A program made the position numbers and the translations under genes. Positions 1 through 11,350 of a stretch of DNA of 64,000 nt are shown piece by piece. Origin of the DNA: Helianthus annuus (lineage: Eukaryota; Streptophyta; Magnoliopsida; Asterales; Asteraceae); assembly GCF_002127325.2 (NCBI RefSeq), contig NC_035441.2, forward strand, positions 47,124,663 to 47,188,662, read 5' to 3'. The notes under the pieces were generated by a model, which saw nothing but the letters and a program-made list of their open reading frames with translations, searched no databases and had not been told where the DNA came from. Numbering within the stretch: position 1 is the stretch's first letter; each line of letters opens with the position of its first letter.

Positions 1-999
1 AAAGCGGTTTTGGGGATGTCTTCCCCTTGAATCCGCAATTGATGGTAGCCTGAACGCAGATCGATCTTCGAGAAACATTGGGCACCTTGCAGCTGATCAA
101 ATAGGTCGTCGATTCGAGTCAAAGGGTATCGGTTCTTAATGGTTAGCTTATTCAACTCCCGATAGTCGATGAACATCCGGAACGATCCATCCTTCTTTTT
201 GACGAAAAGGACTGGCGCGCCCCACGGAGAGGTGCTCGGGCGAATAAAGCCTTTTTCGAGTAATTCCTGGAGTTGGTTTGAGAGTTCCCGCATTTCGGAT
301 GGAGCGAGTCGATAAGGAGCTTTGGCGACAGGGTTAGCTCCAGGAATAAGGTCAATACGGAAGTCGATACCTTGACTTGGTGGTAGTCCAGGAAGATCAT
401 CAGGGAACACCTGAGGAAATTCACGAACCATTGGAAGGTCTTTGACTTCAACCTTCTTTTTCTTTTCCTTCTCCGCTACTACAATGTTGGCCAAGAAGGC
501 TCGGTATTCCTTGCGGAGATACTTTCTGGCTTGGACGCATGACATGAGCTTGAGACCTTTCGACGCAGTTTCACCGTACACACATAACAAATCACCATTC
601 GCGAGCGAGAATCGAATCATCTTTTTAAAGCACACAACTTCAGCATGGTTTTCATGAAGAAAGTCCATGCCTACTATGACGTCGAAACTTCCGAGTTGCA
701 TCAGAATAAGGTTGATTGGAAAGATGTGATTGTTGAGCTCGAGGGTACAATCACGAAGAACAGAGTTAACGGCGACAGTTCTTCCAGTAGCGACCTCAAC
801 TTCGAATGACGAGGACAGATAAGAGCGCTTACGACTAAGGAGCTTCTCGATTTCAAACGACACAAAGCAGTTATCGGCTCCAGTAAACAAACATGATGCA
901 TAAATACCATTCACAAGGAACGTACCATTAACCACGTTGTTATCTGCCTGAGCCTGACGTGCATTGATGTTGAAGGTTCGAGCATGGGCTGCCTGCTGC
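1..999 (-). pseudogene. E1 Ty3/gypsy protease and reverse transcriptase N-terminal part (cut by window edge)
   Basis: Read on the minus strand, one frame runs from the end of gag through an aspartic-protease region into reverse transcriptase and leaves the window at base 1. RT landmarks are the plant Ty3 signatures [10 protein letters not shown] (about 390-420), [15 protein letters not shown] (about 190-235), DYRELNKL and [11 protein letters not shown] (about 40-80). The palm FIDD motif would lie outside the window. In the protease, the codons around 880-905 read LF-TGAD where the family has LFDTGAD, so the catalytic Asp codon appears to be missing in frame. The downstream hydrophobic segment [10 protein letters not shown] is kept. 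Ty3 lineage is certain; loss of protease activity is inferred. Confidence 0.9.
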
Positions 1000-2278
1000 T
1001 GTTGCTGAGGCTGTTGTTGTTGCTGCTGGGGCTGCTGGGGCTCTTGCTTAACTACCCTGTTCGGGCACCTGTTTGCAAAGTGGTGAGGATCACCACATGC
1101 AAAGCAGACTCGAGCATTGACTGCAGGTGCTTGAGCTGTTTGTTGGCTTTGAGGGGCGGGGAGTAGAGCTTGGTTGACAGTAGCTTGCACTGGGGCTTGA
1201 CGGGGACCAAAACGAAAGTTCACAGTGAAATGACCGTAAAGGTTGTAGTGAGCGCAAAAACGACAGGCTAGACCCACTTTATGATGATACGAGCATGTCG
1301 GGCAGAGCGGGTGAGGGCCTGTGTATGCACGCTTCGCTGGCGGTGCATTGATCACTGGAGCTGAGCGGTGGTGCTGTTGCTGCTGAGCTGGTACAGCTTG
1401 TAGAGGAGCAGCAGTTGTTGCGGCAACACAGCTCTTGTTGCTGGAGCTGTTGTTGTGCTTCTTCTTTCTTCTTGATGACTTGGAGGATTGAGAAGTGGCG
1501 GTGTCGGTGTCGGTGGATGCTGTTGCGGTGGCTTTGTGCAGAGACTTGGTTTGCTTATCCCAAAAGCCAGACTTCACTCGCTTGTCATTGATCTCAGCGG
1601 CGAGTAGGTAAGTCTCTTCAATCGTTGCTGGTTTGGCGGCGTGAACAAAGTCGGCTGCACAATCGGGCAGAGCTCGAATGTACTTCTTGATGGTCTGGTC
1701 TGGGGTCTTGACCTGATCGGGACATATGATGCTAAGTTGCTTGAAGCGAGCAGTGAGAGCAGCGTTGTCTCCATCCTTCTGCTTGATGGTCCAAAACTCG
1801 TCCTCCAGCTTTGGCGTTCATGGGGAGGGCAGAATTCGTCGATCATAATTGCCTTCAACTCCTCCCATGTTAGCTCGTAAGCTGCATCATTTCCGCGCTT
1901 GTTCCTTTCAGCCGTCCACCAGTCTAGGGCACGGGACTGGAAGACGCCTGTAGCATTGAGAGTGCGGAGATTTTCAGGACATCCGCTTTGTCGCAGAGTG
2001 ACTTCGACTGAGTCGAACCAGTGAAACATGGCGGCAGGGCCATCTTCTCCGGTGAACTCTTTGGGTCCGCATGCTTTGAACTGCTTAAAACTGAAAGTAG
2101 CCTTGTTTGCATCTTTGGGAGCGTCTGTTCGCAATTCTTCAGACGACTTGCTGGCGTTCTCATAAACGTTGCTCATAGCCTTTGCTACACATTTGGCGAT
2201 GATGGCGGTGAGACGCTTGTCTCTCTTCTCTTGACGAGTCAGGTGGTGTCGGGATCCAGACGACGACATGGTCTGCAA
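1000..2278 (-). pseudogene. E1 Ty3/gypsy gag with one frameshift
   Basis: The gag protein begins MQTMSSSGSRHHLTRQEKRD at 2278. It contains the capsid core found in plant Ty3 gags (FKACGPKEFTGEDGPAAMFHWF, then DWWTAERNKRG and ELTWEELKAIMIDEFCPP). At about 1818 one adenine is missing relative to the frame that continues; beyond it the other frame carries the rest of gag ([10 protein letters not shown], about 1780-1810). A Cys/His-rich segment lies at 1230-1300, and a canonical CX2CX4HX4C zinc knuckle ([14 protein letters not shown]) at about 1070-1112. A glutamine-rich linker (990-1050) joins it to protease. The shift separates capsid from nucleocapsid, so this copy would not make full gag. Confidence 0.88.
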
Positions 2279-3411
2279 CAGACATCGTCACAGGACTCAA
2301 CACAACGAAATCGAATCTCACCTCACACGTCTAGACTACTAAACCTTAAGAACACGTCGAAACACATATCGCATAAACACATAGGCACATAACCACAGAT
2401 ACACGTAATCATAGAGCACAGAAGCACGTAGAGCACATAGATCACGGAAACACACAAGCACGTAGAGCACGGAAACATATAAACACAGAACACATTCCTA
2501 TTTAGTCGCAGAGGTAGTCAGAATACAGAAACCTACCATTCAAAGCTCGCGTGTCGTTCGTATATATTGGTCGCGTATAGTATATCGAGTAGCATCGTAT
2601 AGTCGTATAGCGTGTCGAATAGTATAGTATAACTGTATTTCGTAGCATAGTATCATCTAGAACTATAGCAACTTGTTACCATTTGGAGGTAGGATAGCGA
2701 TACGAGTCGTGTGTGTTAATCGGAGTGATAGCAAAAATCGAGCGATCATCAAAATTAAACATTTAAACAGGCAAACATACTCAAAACACATAAAATTGAT
2801 GAATCATCAGAGTTGCATCTGCCAACTCATAACACAAAATCCGGAATTGGATTGTCTGCGGCTACTAGACATTGACTACCCAAAGTGATTCGACTATTCA
2901 CAGTAGACCCGTCGTCACTTTCCAACTTTCGGGATCGCGTTTCTGCCTCGATTCTTGGGCATTCCGCGCGTATTCCCTAGGTCATACTTGTGAGTTCAGG
3001 TCGTTGGAGTCCGTCGAGGCTTTGGTGAGATGAGTAAAAGTTGGAATAAGTTGCTAAGATTCGGGTTTCACCCCTGGCTTAGCAATTTCTTCCTTGTTTT
3101 TAGGAAACTTGAGGAAGTTGAGCAGATAATTCGGTCAAGAGTTTGTGGTTTCCACACCTATTCCCGATGAATAATCTCCTCATTTGTGAATAAATTCCAG
3201 CCGGAACAAATAATTTAGTCGAGAGTTTTGAGGCTTTCACACCTAATCTTGACCAAATTACTCGTTCGGCGTCAGATGGTGAGGTGATAGCTGTGTAGTG
3301 CAAGGCAAGAAATATGAGGCATATAGGCTTGGTCTGTTGGTTCCTAACTATAGTCTAGGTCTCTAAGACACCGACCCGGACTAGGTCGTGTCTAGCCTAA
3401 TTCCCTATAGT
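2279..3411 (-). other. E1 untranslated leader between primer-binding site and gag
   Basis: This is 1.1 kb without a convincing reading frame, between the gag start and the primer-binding site. It holds degenerate short repeats: CACGTAGAGCACA-like units at about 2340-2500 and GTATAGTCGTATAG-like units at 2550-2660. A diverged duplicated block around 3120-3260 has two copies of a motif with AGAGTTT followed by TTTCCACACCTA or TTTCACACCTA. Long leaders are usual in plant Ty3 elements, and packaging signals would be expected here. I cannot identify any. Confidence 0.6.
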
Positions 3412-3427
3412 TATGGCTCTGATACCG
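3412..3427 (-). promoter_or_regulatory. E1 primer-binding site (initiator-Met tRNA type)
   Basis: On the minus strand the sequence is CGGTATCAGAGCCATA, a near match to TGGTATCAGAGC, which is complementary to the 3' end of plant initiator methionine tRNA. It lies four bases downstream of the LTR end (GGGTGTGACA then GATC). This fixes the element's orientation and the LTR boundary. Confidence 0.88.
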
Positions 3428-3430
3428 ATC

Positions 3431-6018
3431 TGTCACACCCCAACCGATGGCGGAATCATCGGGGCATGGCACTGAGCGAAACAGATTGTTCAAAGAAATT
3501 CCATAAAAACTACTATTACCGAATAGTTTAAATATCACGTCCCATACCGTGACCCATAAGATAAATTTAGTTATTACAGACATAGATATCCTTCAAACAA
3601 ACATGTTCCGACAACTCAAATTTAAGTACATAAATATAAATTGTCTTGGTTTCTAGACTCTTTCCTAGCCTCTATTTCACAGCAGGAAGAGCAAGCAAGC
3701 ATCCTAAATACCTGTCACATACGTTAAAATAAAGTCAATACATATAATGTAAAGGTGAGCACACAAGTTTAATAATAGCATATAGAGTTCGAATAGTTTA
3801 CGCATAACCAGCACGTACACAGGGGGAAATGATGCATGTTAATTATAGACATGGATCTATCGGTACCAACGACTGCGGGTTGACTGTCCGAGACAGTTCG
3901 CAATACATTATTACCACCGTAATCCATGCAAGTAATTGTCCTTAACAACCCCCGTGAGAACGGGTGCTGAGTCCAAACTATAGTACTACGTTGCTAAGGC
4001 AGGTAGACAACATTCCACGTGTAAACATAACAACAAGCATTCATTTAGTCACGTAATACATGCAATCGGTTAGCGTTCAAATAGTTTTAATAGTGTGTTC
4101 GATTGTGATTTTGATAAGTAACGTATGTAACACCCAAAAGTGCTAAAGCAAAAAGGGATTCGAGTATACTCACAGTGATTGATTATGGATTGAAGGGAGC
4201 GCTGAGAGTAGGGTTTGCCTGAATAGTTCGACAGCATAACGATAAGTAACGCGGAAATGCAAACAATTGTAAATGGATCGAATAGCCTGGTCGATCGAAC
4301 AGCAGGTTCGATCGAACGGGTTGTTCGTTCGGTTTGAAAGTCCGTTTGAACAGTCCTGTTCGATCGGCCGGTAGGCTCGATCGGCTAGACCATTCGAGTG
4401 GATTGTTTCTTCCTCTGAGAAGGATGTGTTTGTGTAGGATGGTTTGAACTTTTGAAGTTTTTATTGTAGCATTTGAGAACACTGAAGTGTTCTTACCTTT
4501 CAGGTCGATCGATCGAACGGTCTGTTCGATCGGCCGGCTTAACCGATCGGTTAGGAACTTCAGAAGTGATCCTCAGCAGGATGTCACTCGATCGAACAGC
4601 ATGCTCTATCCGGTGGCACTCCATACTATGAACGAGTTGTAAAGTCGATTAAGTGTTGAAGTATAGTATCTCATGATCCGAAGAGTAATGTTTACCAATC
4701 TAGTAGCATATTCGATCAAACATCACCTCGTCAATAGCATACTTCATGAAGTTTGAAAGTGTGGGACCAGGTGCTAGCCGATCGGCTGGCCCGGTCGATC
4801 GGCTGGTATGTTCGATCGGCTGGGCTGTTCGTTCGGACAGCCTAGCCGTTCGGCCAGCAATTCTGATCTGGTCGGCCTTTCGTCTACCACTTGGCTGTTT
4901 TGATTGCTTTGATACGATTTCAAGGTATTTTGACAGCGAGTTAAACCGTGGAATGTGGGTTCTTACTTGCCTTACCGGTTCGGACAGGAATCACCCAAGT
5001 CCGGTCGGTGAATTGTTCGGAACGGTAGTTTGATGTTTAACCTGAAAATGTTAAGATTCTTGCAAATCATAGTTTGTTTATGTGGAAATCGGTTAGATAT
5101 AAGCTATTCATGGTTGAATGAGGCCAAGGTATGATGTTCTTCAAGAACACCATGATGACATCATCCAAGAACACTTAGATCTTGGTGATTTCACGGTTAG
5201 AATTCAAGGTTTGAAAGATAGAAAGGTGTAGAATCGTGTAATAATTAAAATCGTACAAGAATTAGAGTGAAAACTTACCGGAGTTGAGAGAAATCTGAGA
5301 AAAGGTGGAGAACAAGGGCTGGTTCGGTCAGAGCTTTCCAAAAGTGGAAAGAGTGACAATGATAGGGCTATTTATAGGCTCCAAAAGAGGAAAGTGTCAA
5401 CCGATCGGCCAGGACCTCCGATCGAATAGCCTGCGGTTGTTCGATCGGCTGGCCTGTTCGATCAGGGTGCTTCCTGTTCGATCAGCAACCCTTTTCAAGT
5501 GTTTCGCGACGGTTTTCGATATTTCGATTTCGATGGACAATGATACGAATACGATAGAGTTCCTAGTCAAATTACTTTCAGTCCCACTACTATATCTAAC
5601 ATACAATCATCTGTAATTCCGTTTTGATGTCGGTTTCGATTGAGTTTGATTGCTTTTCGAGCTTCGATTCGAGTTTCGATTGATCACCACACAAATCATA
5701 AAGTAAACACGCACAGGTAACACATAAGGCACACACACACGTATAATCATACCAAAATTCGCGTAATTCGAGTTTCGAGTTCGATGATAGTTAGATCGGT
5801 TTGATTACTGATTAGTTAACTTTATCGCATTGTTACTTCTTACTATTCACATTCGTAAATCGGTCGCATTGATTAAACATTCGATCATTTTATTTAGACA
5901 ACACTTACTCCACATAATACAAAAGCAAAAAGAACTATTATCAGTCAAAGTAGTCTAAGTTGACTTGGACTTTGACTTTGACTTTGACTTTGACATTCGA
6001 AAACACGGGATGTTACAT
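3431..6018 (-). repeat. E1 5' LTR (2588 bp)
   Basis: Read on the minus strand the LTR starts TGTAACATCCCG (ending at plus 6018) and ends GGTTGGGGTGTGACA (plus 3431), directly before the primer-binding site. The five bases outside it are TTATG (6019-6023); its partner beyond the other LTR is outside the window. The LTR contains three clusters of short palindromic units built on GATCGAACAG / CGATCGGCTGG (about 4260-4620, 4775-4870 and 5398-5495). The last is immediately upstream, in LTR orientation, of a TATA box. Reading frames in this stretch (for example 4746-5033 and 5305-5616) come from these repeats and are not taken as genes. Confidence 0.85.
5368..5377 (-). promoter_or_regulatory. TATA box of E1 LTR
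   Basis: On the minus strand this reads CTATAAATAG, about 640 bases into the LTR, with the palindromic GATCG cluster (5398-5495) just upstream. The same ten bases occur in the solo LTR at 50027 and in the copia LTR at 55858, which supports a core-promoter role. Confidence 0.6.
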
Positions 6019-7487
6019 TATGGTTCAGGATGGACAGTTTTTATGCTAAATTGAAGCCAATTCATTAGTAACGGTTTTATAACATTGTAAACCAAGACCA
6101 GTTTGTTAGTATTTAGAGCTGAACCAAAGCAAATTGAAACCAACGTTCTAGCATCTGTTTGGTTTCACAAGAAGAAGAATATTAGAAGTCAAACAACTGC
6201 CAAAAAAAACTAATTTTTTTACATATAACCATGCTATGTCAGCAAAAATTGGCAAGGTCAGCAAAAAAAAAAAAAAAAAACTAACCTCGTTAGTGTCTGA
6301 TTAACGATGGGGTGAGACAGCAATCCAAGTGTTCAGTTGGGGGTGGTGAGAGCCAAAGTGAAAGTTGAGAGTGACAACGACAAATTTTGATTAGTTGGGA
6401 GTAATAAAATCCATTTCCTTTTTTTAAAGAACGGAGTAATGTATCTAGTAATTTAGTTCAGTATTTAAAGAAATCAAATTGATTTTAGTTTAATAAGTTG
6501 TATGAATGTTGAATAAATATTTGAAATTATATAAGGTATAGTACGGAAACTATTTGATAACCATTGATAAGTCATCAAATTGAGTAAGCTTTCATTTTGA
6601 TCCGGTTTATCACTTTTGCTACTTTAGTCCAAATTTGAAATCTTTTGTATCTGGGTCTATGTGATTTCATTTTTATTGTCATTTTGGTCCAAAAATAAAT
6701 CAATTCATATTTCTCAAATTAAATCCTGGTATTTTATCATTTTCCTCCTAAGCAAAATGATTATTTCTTTTTATTTTATTTAAAACTTTTATTAAAACAT
6801 TAATTTGGGGTCCCATCACACCCCCTAAAAAGAAAATTCCCTAAAAAAACATAAACCTAGCTTATTAACAATCCTGAAAAAGCCTAATGACCATGATCTT
6901 GCCATCAGTAGAGGACACAGAAGAGCCGCCACAAGACACCGCCCGAGAGAAACCACCACCATCCCGTCACCCTTAAACCACCACTGTCCCCCGAGAGAAA
7001 CCACCACCATCCCGAAATCATCTTCATTCGCCTATGTTGGACGTCGAAATCAACGATTAGAACAGGTGGTGTATGGTTGCAGCCTACAGGTGAGTTGGTT
7101 GCGGTGGCTAGTGTTGTACGATGGTGGTGGTTCTTGGTGGTGTTGAGTGTCTGTAAAAGTGAGAAGGTTTGTTTATTTATTTAGATATTTATTTTTTTAA
7201 ATATAGGGGTATTTTAGACTTTTCATTAAAAACTAAGAGAAGATTCAAATGGAGTTATTAATTTGGAGTGAAAGGGTTAAAAAAAAAAAACGTTTAGAGA
7301 TTCAGGGCGTTAAATATTTTATTTTGAACTCAACTAGTTAACACCCTTAAAACACAAGAAATCAAAAAGTAATTTTCCCTATTACTTATGACGAACCACA
7401 AAAGGTTTATAAATTGAATTTTATCAAGAATACGAATGATAAAAATCCACAAGACCACAACCCTTCACACGTGGGTTAATTATGATC
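6019..7487. other. AT-rich intergenic spacer
   Basis: No coding sequence recognised. It holds a poly-A run near 6265-6285 and T-rich stretches near 6420 and 6780. A 45-bp spaced duplication has the core CCGAGAGAAACCACCACCAT (about 6943-6962 and 6988-7007) and lies in a G/C-richer patch at 6880-7170. That patch may be a captured fragment or decayed transposon interior; I cannot name it. Confidence 0.5.
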
Positions 7488-8133
7488 TGAAAAAATTATA
7501 CCGTTGGTCCTTGTGGTTTTTGTCAAATTTTAATGTCGGGTACTAATAGTTTTTTGTTGCAAAATCAGGTATTAATGTTCTAATTTGTTACAATGTTGAG
7601 AACTAAGGCCAAATCTTGTCACAATGTTGAGTACTAAGGCCAAACCTTATTAACTTTTTTTTTTGTTAAGTCTTACTAAAATGAGTAAAATGTCCTTTTT
7701 ATATCTAGAGAGACTATTTTTAAATTAATTATATTTGGCTAAAATAATGTAAAGTTTTATTTATATTTATATTTTTATATTTTTCTGTTTTATTTATATT
7801 TTTTATAAAATTAAATGGATTTGAAGTTTATTATTTATAAACTTTGAGTTTATATATAATAATATGCTAGTGAAATAAACTTTTTAACTTAATAAATAAA
7901 ACTTTAAATTATTTTAGTCAAATATAATTAACTAAAAATAGACTCTCTATTTATTAAAGGGAATTTTAGTCATTTTATTAAAACTTAACAAAAAAAAAGT
8001 TAACAAGGTTTGGCCTTAGTACTCAACATTGTGACAAATTAGAAAGTTAATACCTTATTTTACAACAAAAAACTATTAGTACCATACATTGAAATTTGGC
8101 AGAAACCACAAGGATTAACGATGTAATTTTTTC
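7488..8133. mobile_element. 646-bp foldback element with long terminal inverted repeats and 8-bp TSD
   Basis: The left end (TGAAAAAATTATACCGTTGG) and the reverse complement of the right end (GAAAAAATTACATCGTTAAT) match, and the similarity continues inward for about 300 bases per arm, leaving a short AT-rich centre near 7800-7870. Perfect 8-bp direct repeats TTATGATC flank it at 7480-7487 and 8134-8141. No transposase is encoded, so it is non-autonomous. An 8-bp duplication fits hAT; long arms fit Mutator-type foldbacks (normally 9 bp). The superfamily stays open. Confidence 0.82.
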
Positions 8134-8141
8134 TTATGATC

Positions 8142-9320
8142 CTTGATTTTCTAACACGATATAAATCTAACATAAGACTCACGAGTTTGGATTTAGTCCA
8201 AATAGATTTAGAAAGACCTCACAGGTTCACGACTTACTCGCGGCCTGACCCATTAACGTGTTTATTTTAAAACGTTTTAAATATGTTTTACATTTATGGT
8301 TTTGGGTGAGGTTTGATCTGTGGTACACCGCTCATTCAATACTGCTATAGTGGTCCATAAATACATGCCCATAAATTGACTAGACTACTACAGGCTATTA
8401 TAACTTAATTCTGATGCAGACTAATCAAACAACGCAATCTCACAAAAATCTTATACCATAATTTAATATCCACTTCTCTTAAAAAAGTAACTTATAATTG
8501 ATATCCACTTCGCTAGTTTGAAACCGAGCCAAACCGGGTTTTATCGTAGTGAGCCTTTAGGTGGGTGCGTTTTCTTTGGAACTGGTGGCTTGGTGGCTCG
8601 GGTATACATCCAACTCTAACCGTTATATAGGAGGGGATGCGTTTGTTCGATTGAGGGCATCCCGGTATGCTTATCCGATGATTTAGTTGGCCGTTCAAAA
8701 AAAAATATATAGGTCAAACGTTAAGATTGTCACGCCTAAGACGTCAAAACCTTAAATGAAAAACTAATATGGTTTAAATGCGGAAAGCCTTATTAGTAAT
8801 TAGTCTGGTCAGCTGATTCTTAGACTCAAATAAAACAGAAAAAGACATATGATCTATTGTCATAGTGGTATGTGTTTCTTCATAAAATTGGTGTGAGTTT
8901 AAGGAGGATTACATATATCCTCTTATTTAAAAACTTAATTACATATATACCCGATCCAAAACTTAAATTACACATATCCCCTTCTTTATAAAATTACATA
9001 ATATGACAAAAATGCTCTTTTATAACTAAAAAAGATACGAAACTTGGTTTTTGTGTTCGTTCCATCTCCAAATCCTAATCCCTTTTGCGATTCTAAGCGT
9101 TCCCGGGTGTAGTTTTTTTTTCATGATTATGTGTGTTCAACTGTACACACACTGGAATGAAACAGATTGTTGTTTCTGATTAGTTGCTCCAGACTTGTTT
9201 CCAACTAATTGCTTTTAGTCAACAACCCAGATGAAACAAAAGCTTTTCAAATCATTTGCATCTTCACCGTTGCTCTAGCTTTGATTCCTATATATATCTA
9301 TACTCTATTATAATGTAGGG
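8142..9320. other. AT-rich spacer, no recognised gene
   Basis: No coding sequence supported. A short open frame near 8513-8698 (minus) is isolated and unlike any family I know. A pyrimidine-rich patch with repeated ACATATATCC-like wording lies at 8900-8980. Confidence 0.4.
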
Positions 9321-9495
9321 GTGTGCAAAAAACGAATTAACCGAACCATAACCGAATTAACCGACAAAACCGAACCGAAAAAACCGAACCAAATAAAAAA
9401 CCAGTGAGTCGGTTAATGGCTTTTTTGAAAACCGAAAGTAGCGGGTCGGTTATAGTTATTATTTTTTCCATACCCACCATAAACGAACCGAACCG
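9321..9495. repeat. ACCGAA-rich repeat with possible hAT-type terminus
   Basis: It begins TAGGGGTGTGCAAAA and continues with many copies of ACCGAACC / AACCGAATTAACC, then the complementary GGTCGGTTATAG. Termini with AGGGGTGTGCAAA and such repeats are common in plant hAT-like elements. I find no matching opposite terminus nearby, so the end, orientation and superfamily are unproven. Confidence 0.4.
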
Positions 9496-10149
9496 ACATG
9501 TAATAAATCTTTGTAAGATTTAGGACTTTTCACCATATTTTTAACATTTTTAGTAGTTATGGGTTTTTCATTTCATTTTGTGGTTTTGGTTAAATGTTTA
9601 TTTGAATTTATTGAATGTATCATGTCACTTTATTTGAATATTCGATAATAATTGGTATTAATATTAGATTATATGTATTTTTTAATACTGTATAATATAA
9701 TAATATATACAGATTATATGTATCATGTCACTTTATTTGAATATGTATTTTTTCACAAGATAATCATACGACGCATAAATGTATACCAAAAAGGGGGAAC
9801 TTGATCTGGGAGTAAAACGAACCTCGAAAACGACTGAGAAAACATCTGTAATGCAGCAGAACAGTGAGACTCAGATGAAGCAAATACAACATAGAACATT
9901 CTACATTAAACTGTTTTCTCAATCATGCTTCAGCTATTCACCCATCAAATGAAGCAATAACCTTCATTTTATCACTCCATTCACATTATCAGTTCACAAA
10001 ACATTATAAAAACCCAGAACCAACACAGATCTGAAAATTTTACGCAGATCTAACATAAATACATCCAAAAACAGTAGCAAAACTGTTTAAAACAACTTCT
10101 AACACATGAAATTTAACAGCGTATAAACATAAACTACACAAATACCAAA
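9496..10149. other. AT-rich spacer
   Basis: No gene recognised. A direct repeat TATGTATCATGTCACTTTATTTGAATAT-like segment occurs at about 9614-9643 and 9717-9746, suggesting a small local duplication. Confidence 0.35.
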
Positions 10150-10179
10150 CAAAAAGGTAGATCAGGTAAGGATGGTATC

Positions 10180-10500
10180 TTCTACACCCTCAGCCTCACC
10201 TTCACGGCTTCACTTTTCGGCTTTACCTTTTATAACTCGCAAAGCTTTCTGTAACATAAATTGCAACATGTAATGTAGTTGTTATGTTAATCACCCAAAA
10301 TAGGACAACAAAAGGAGAATGCTTACCTGTCCTGCAGGTTTTATTGGAAACTTTCCATTAGGACGGAAGATGTACGCTCCAGAGGCCTTCAAAAAACAAG
10401 AACGACTTCAGAAGATGAACAAACTTTATTTATAGACAAATTTCAATATACCTGATTTGGCTTAGATTTTTTGGTTCCATGGAAGTGTCGAACCGAACTG
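10180..10500 (-). pseudogene. Exon fragments resembling GH38 alpha-mannosidase
   Basis: On the minus strand an exon-like segment (about 10333-10390) encodes ASGAYIFRPNG followed by KFPIKPAGQ and then a GTAAGC donor. ASGAYIFRPN is a well-conserved stretch of lysosomal/vacuolar alpha-mannosidases (glycoside hydrolase family 38). The upstream segment (about 10452-10485) ends KSKPNQ before a GTATATTG donor and joins in frame. A third segment (about 10210-10248) follows an AG and soon reaches a stop. Catalytic domains are absent, so this is a fragment, possibly captured by a transposon or a remnant gene. Identification rests on one short motif. Confidence 0.5.
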
Positions 10501-10620
10501 TGAAAGCCAGATCTTGAAGCACGTGTAGAAACCCTAGATCTCGTTTGAGAGAGAAAACTGTGATAGCCAGATCTTGAATCACATGTAGAAACCCTAGATC
10601 TCATTTGAGAGAGAAAGCAG
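10501..10620. repeat. Tandem duplication of a 60-bp unit
   Basis: Two adjacent 60-base units (10501-10560 and 10561-10620) differ at only a few positions. Each contains AGATCTTGAA and AAACCCTAGATCTC. On the minus strand they precede the alpha-mannosidase-like exons and look like a plant 5' leader (AGGGTTTC followed by pyrimidines). Confidence 0.8.
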
Positions 10621-10873
10621 GGGTTTCTGAATCGCCGAGAGAGAGAGGCAGATAGGAATGAGATGAGACATCTGAAATCCTAATCAGAGTGATACCGTGT
10701 TTTTTTAATGAGTACATTATGCATCTGATGTTGTACCCCGTGTGTTTTTTTTTGAGTGAGGGGCATAATTGGAATTGTAAATTATATTGTGCTTTAGAGG
10801 GTTGTACAGCATGCTTTAGAGGTGTTTTAAGGGAATTTATATGACCTTAAGAAGTCCCTTGGATATGCTTATT

Positions 10874-10926
10874 AATATAGTATATATATATATATATATA
10901 TATAGATATATATATATATATATAGA
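10874..10926. repeat. (TA)n microsatellite
   Basis: About 50 bases of nearly pure TA dinucleotide directly abut the left terminus of a hairpin element. A matching TA/CA tract sits on the other side (11323-11350). Confidence 0.85.
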
Positions 10927-11322
10927 GGGGACCGCTAAAATTGAAAACCACCTCTAGTTGTAAGAACCATGAGAACTTTTTGATCCGGGGCGAGTTGGAC
11001 CAAAATTTTTTTTCATAAACGTAGATGCGTGTATTATAAACACATTTGTAAAAAAAATTAAAAAAAAATGTCGTGTGTGTAGTTTTGAGCACCACAAGTT
11101 TGTGTTTACGGGTACCGTAATTTAAAATTACGGTACCCGTAAACACAAACTTGTGGTGCTCAAAACTACACACACGACATTTTTTTTTAAAATTTTTTTT
11201 ACAAATGTGTTTATAATACACGCATGTACGTTTATGAAAAAAATTTTTGGTCCAACTCGCCCCGTACGGTGTAGTTCTCATGGTTCTTACAACTGGAGGT
11301 GGTTTTCATTTTAGCGATCCCC
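10927..11322. mobile_element. Near-perfect hairpin element in a TA tract (396 bp)
   Basis: The termini are GGGGACCGCTAAAA and, inverted, GGGGATCGCTAAAA. The two arms of nearly 200 bases each are inverted copies with only a few mismatches. They meet at a palindromic centre around 11120 (GGTACCGTAATTTAAAATTACGGTACC). There is no coding capacity; a 144-codon minus frame here is the palindrome read through. TA tracts flank it on both sides. A further right end with the same terminal sequence occurs at 16480-16536, so a related element exists in the window. Confidence 0.85.
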
Positions 11323-11350
11323 TATATATATATATACACACACACACACC

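Noticed and set aside
152..451. 99-codon minus frame
   Set aside because: Wrong frame over E1 reverse transcriptase; the real frame runs through it with conserved RT motifs.
5305..5616. 103-codon frame in the E1 LTR
   Set aside because: Lies across the TATA box and GATCG repeats of the LTR on the opposite strand; no family resemblance.
8513..8698. 61-codon minus frame, possibly a gene fragment
   Set aside because: Isolated, short and without a motif I recognise; insufficient support.
10847..11281. 144-codon minus-strand open frame
   Set aside because: It is the hairpin element 10927-11322 plus TA tract read through; the composition mirrors itself around the palindrome centre.
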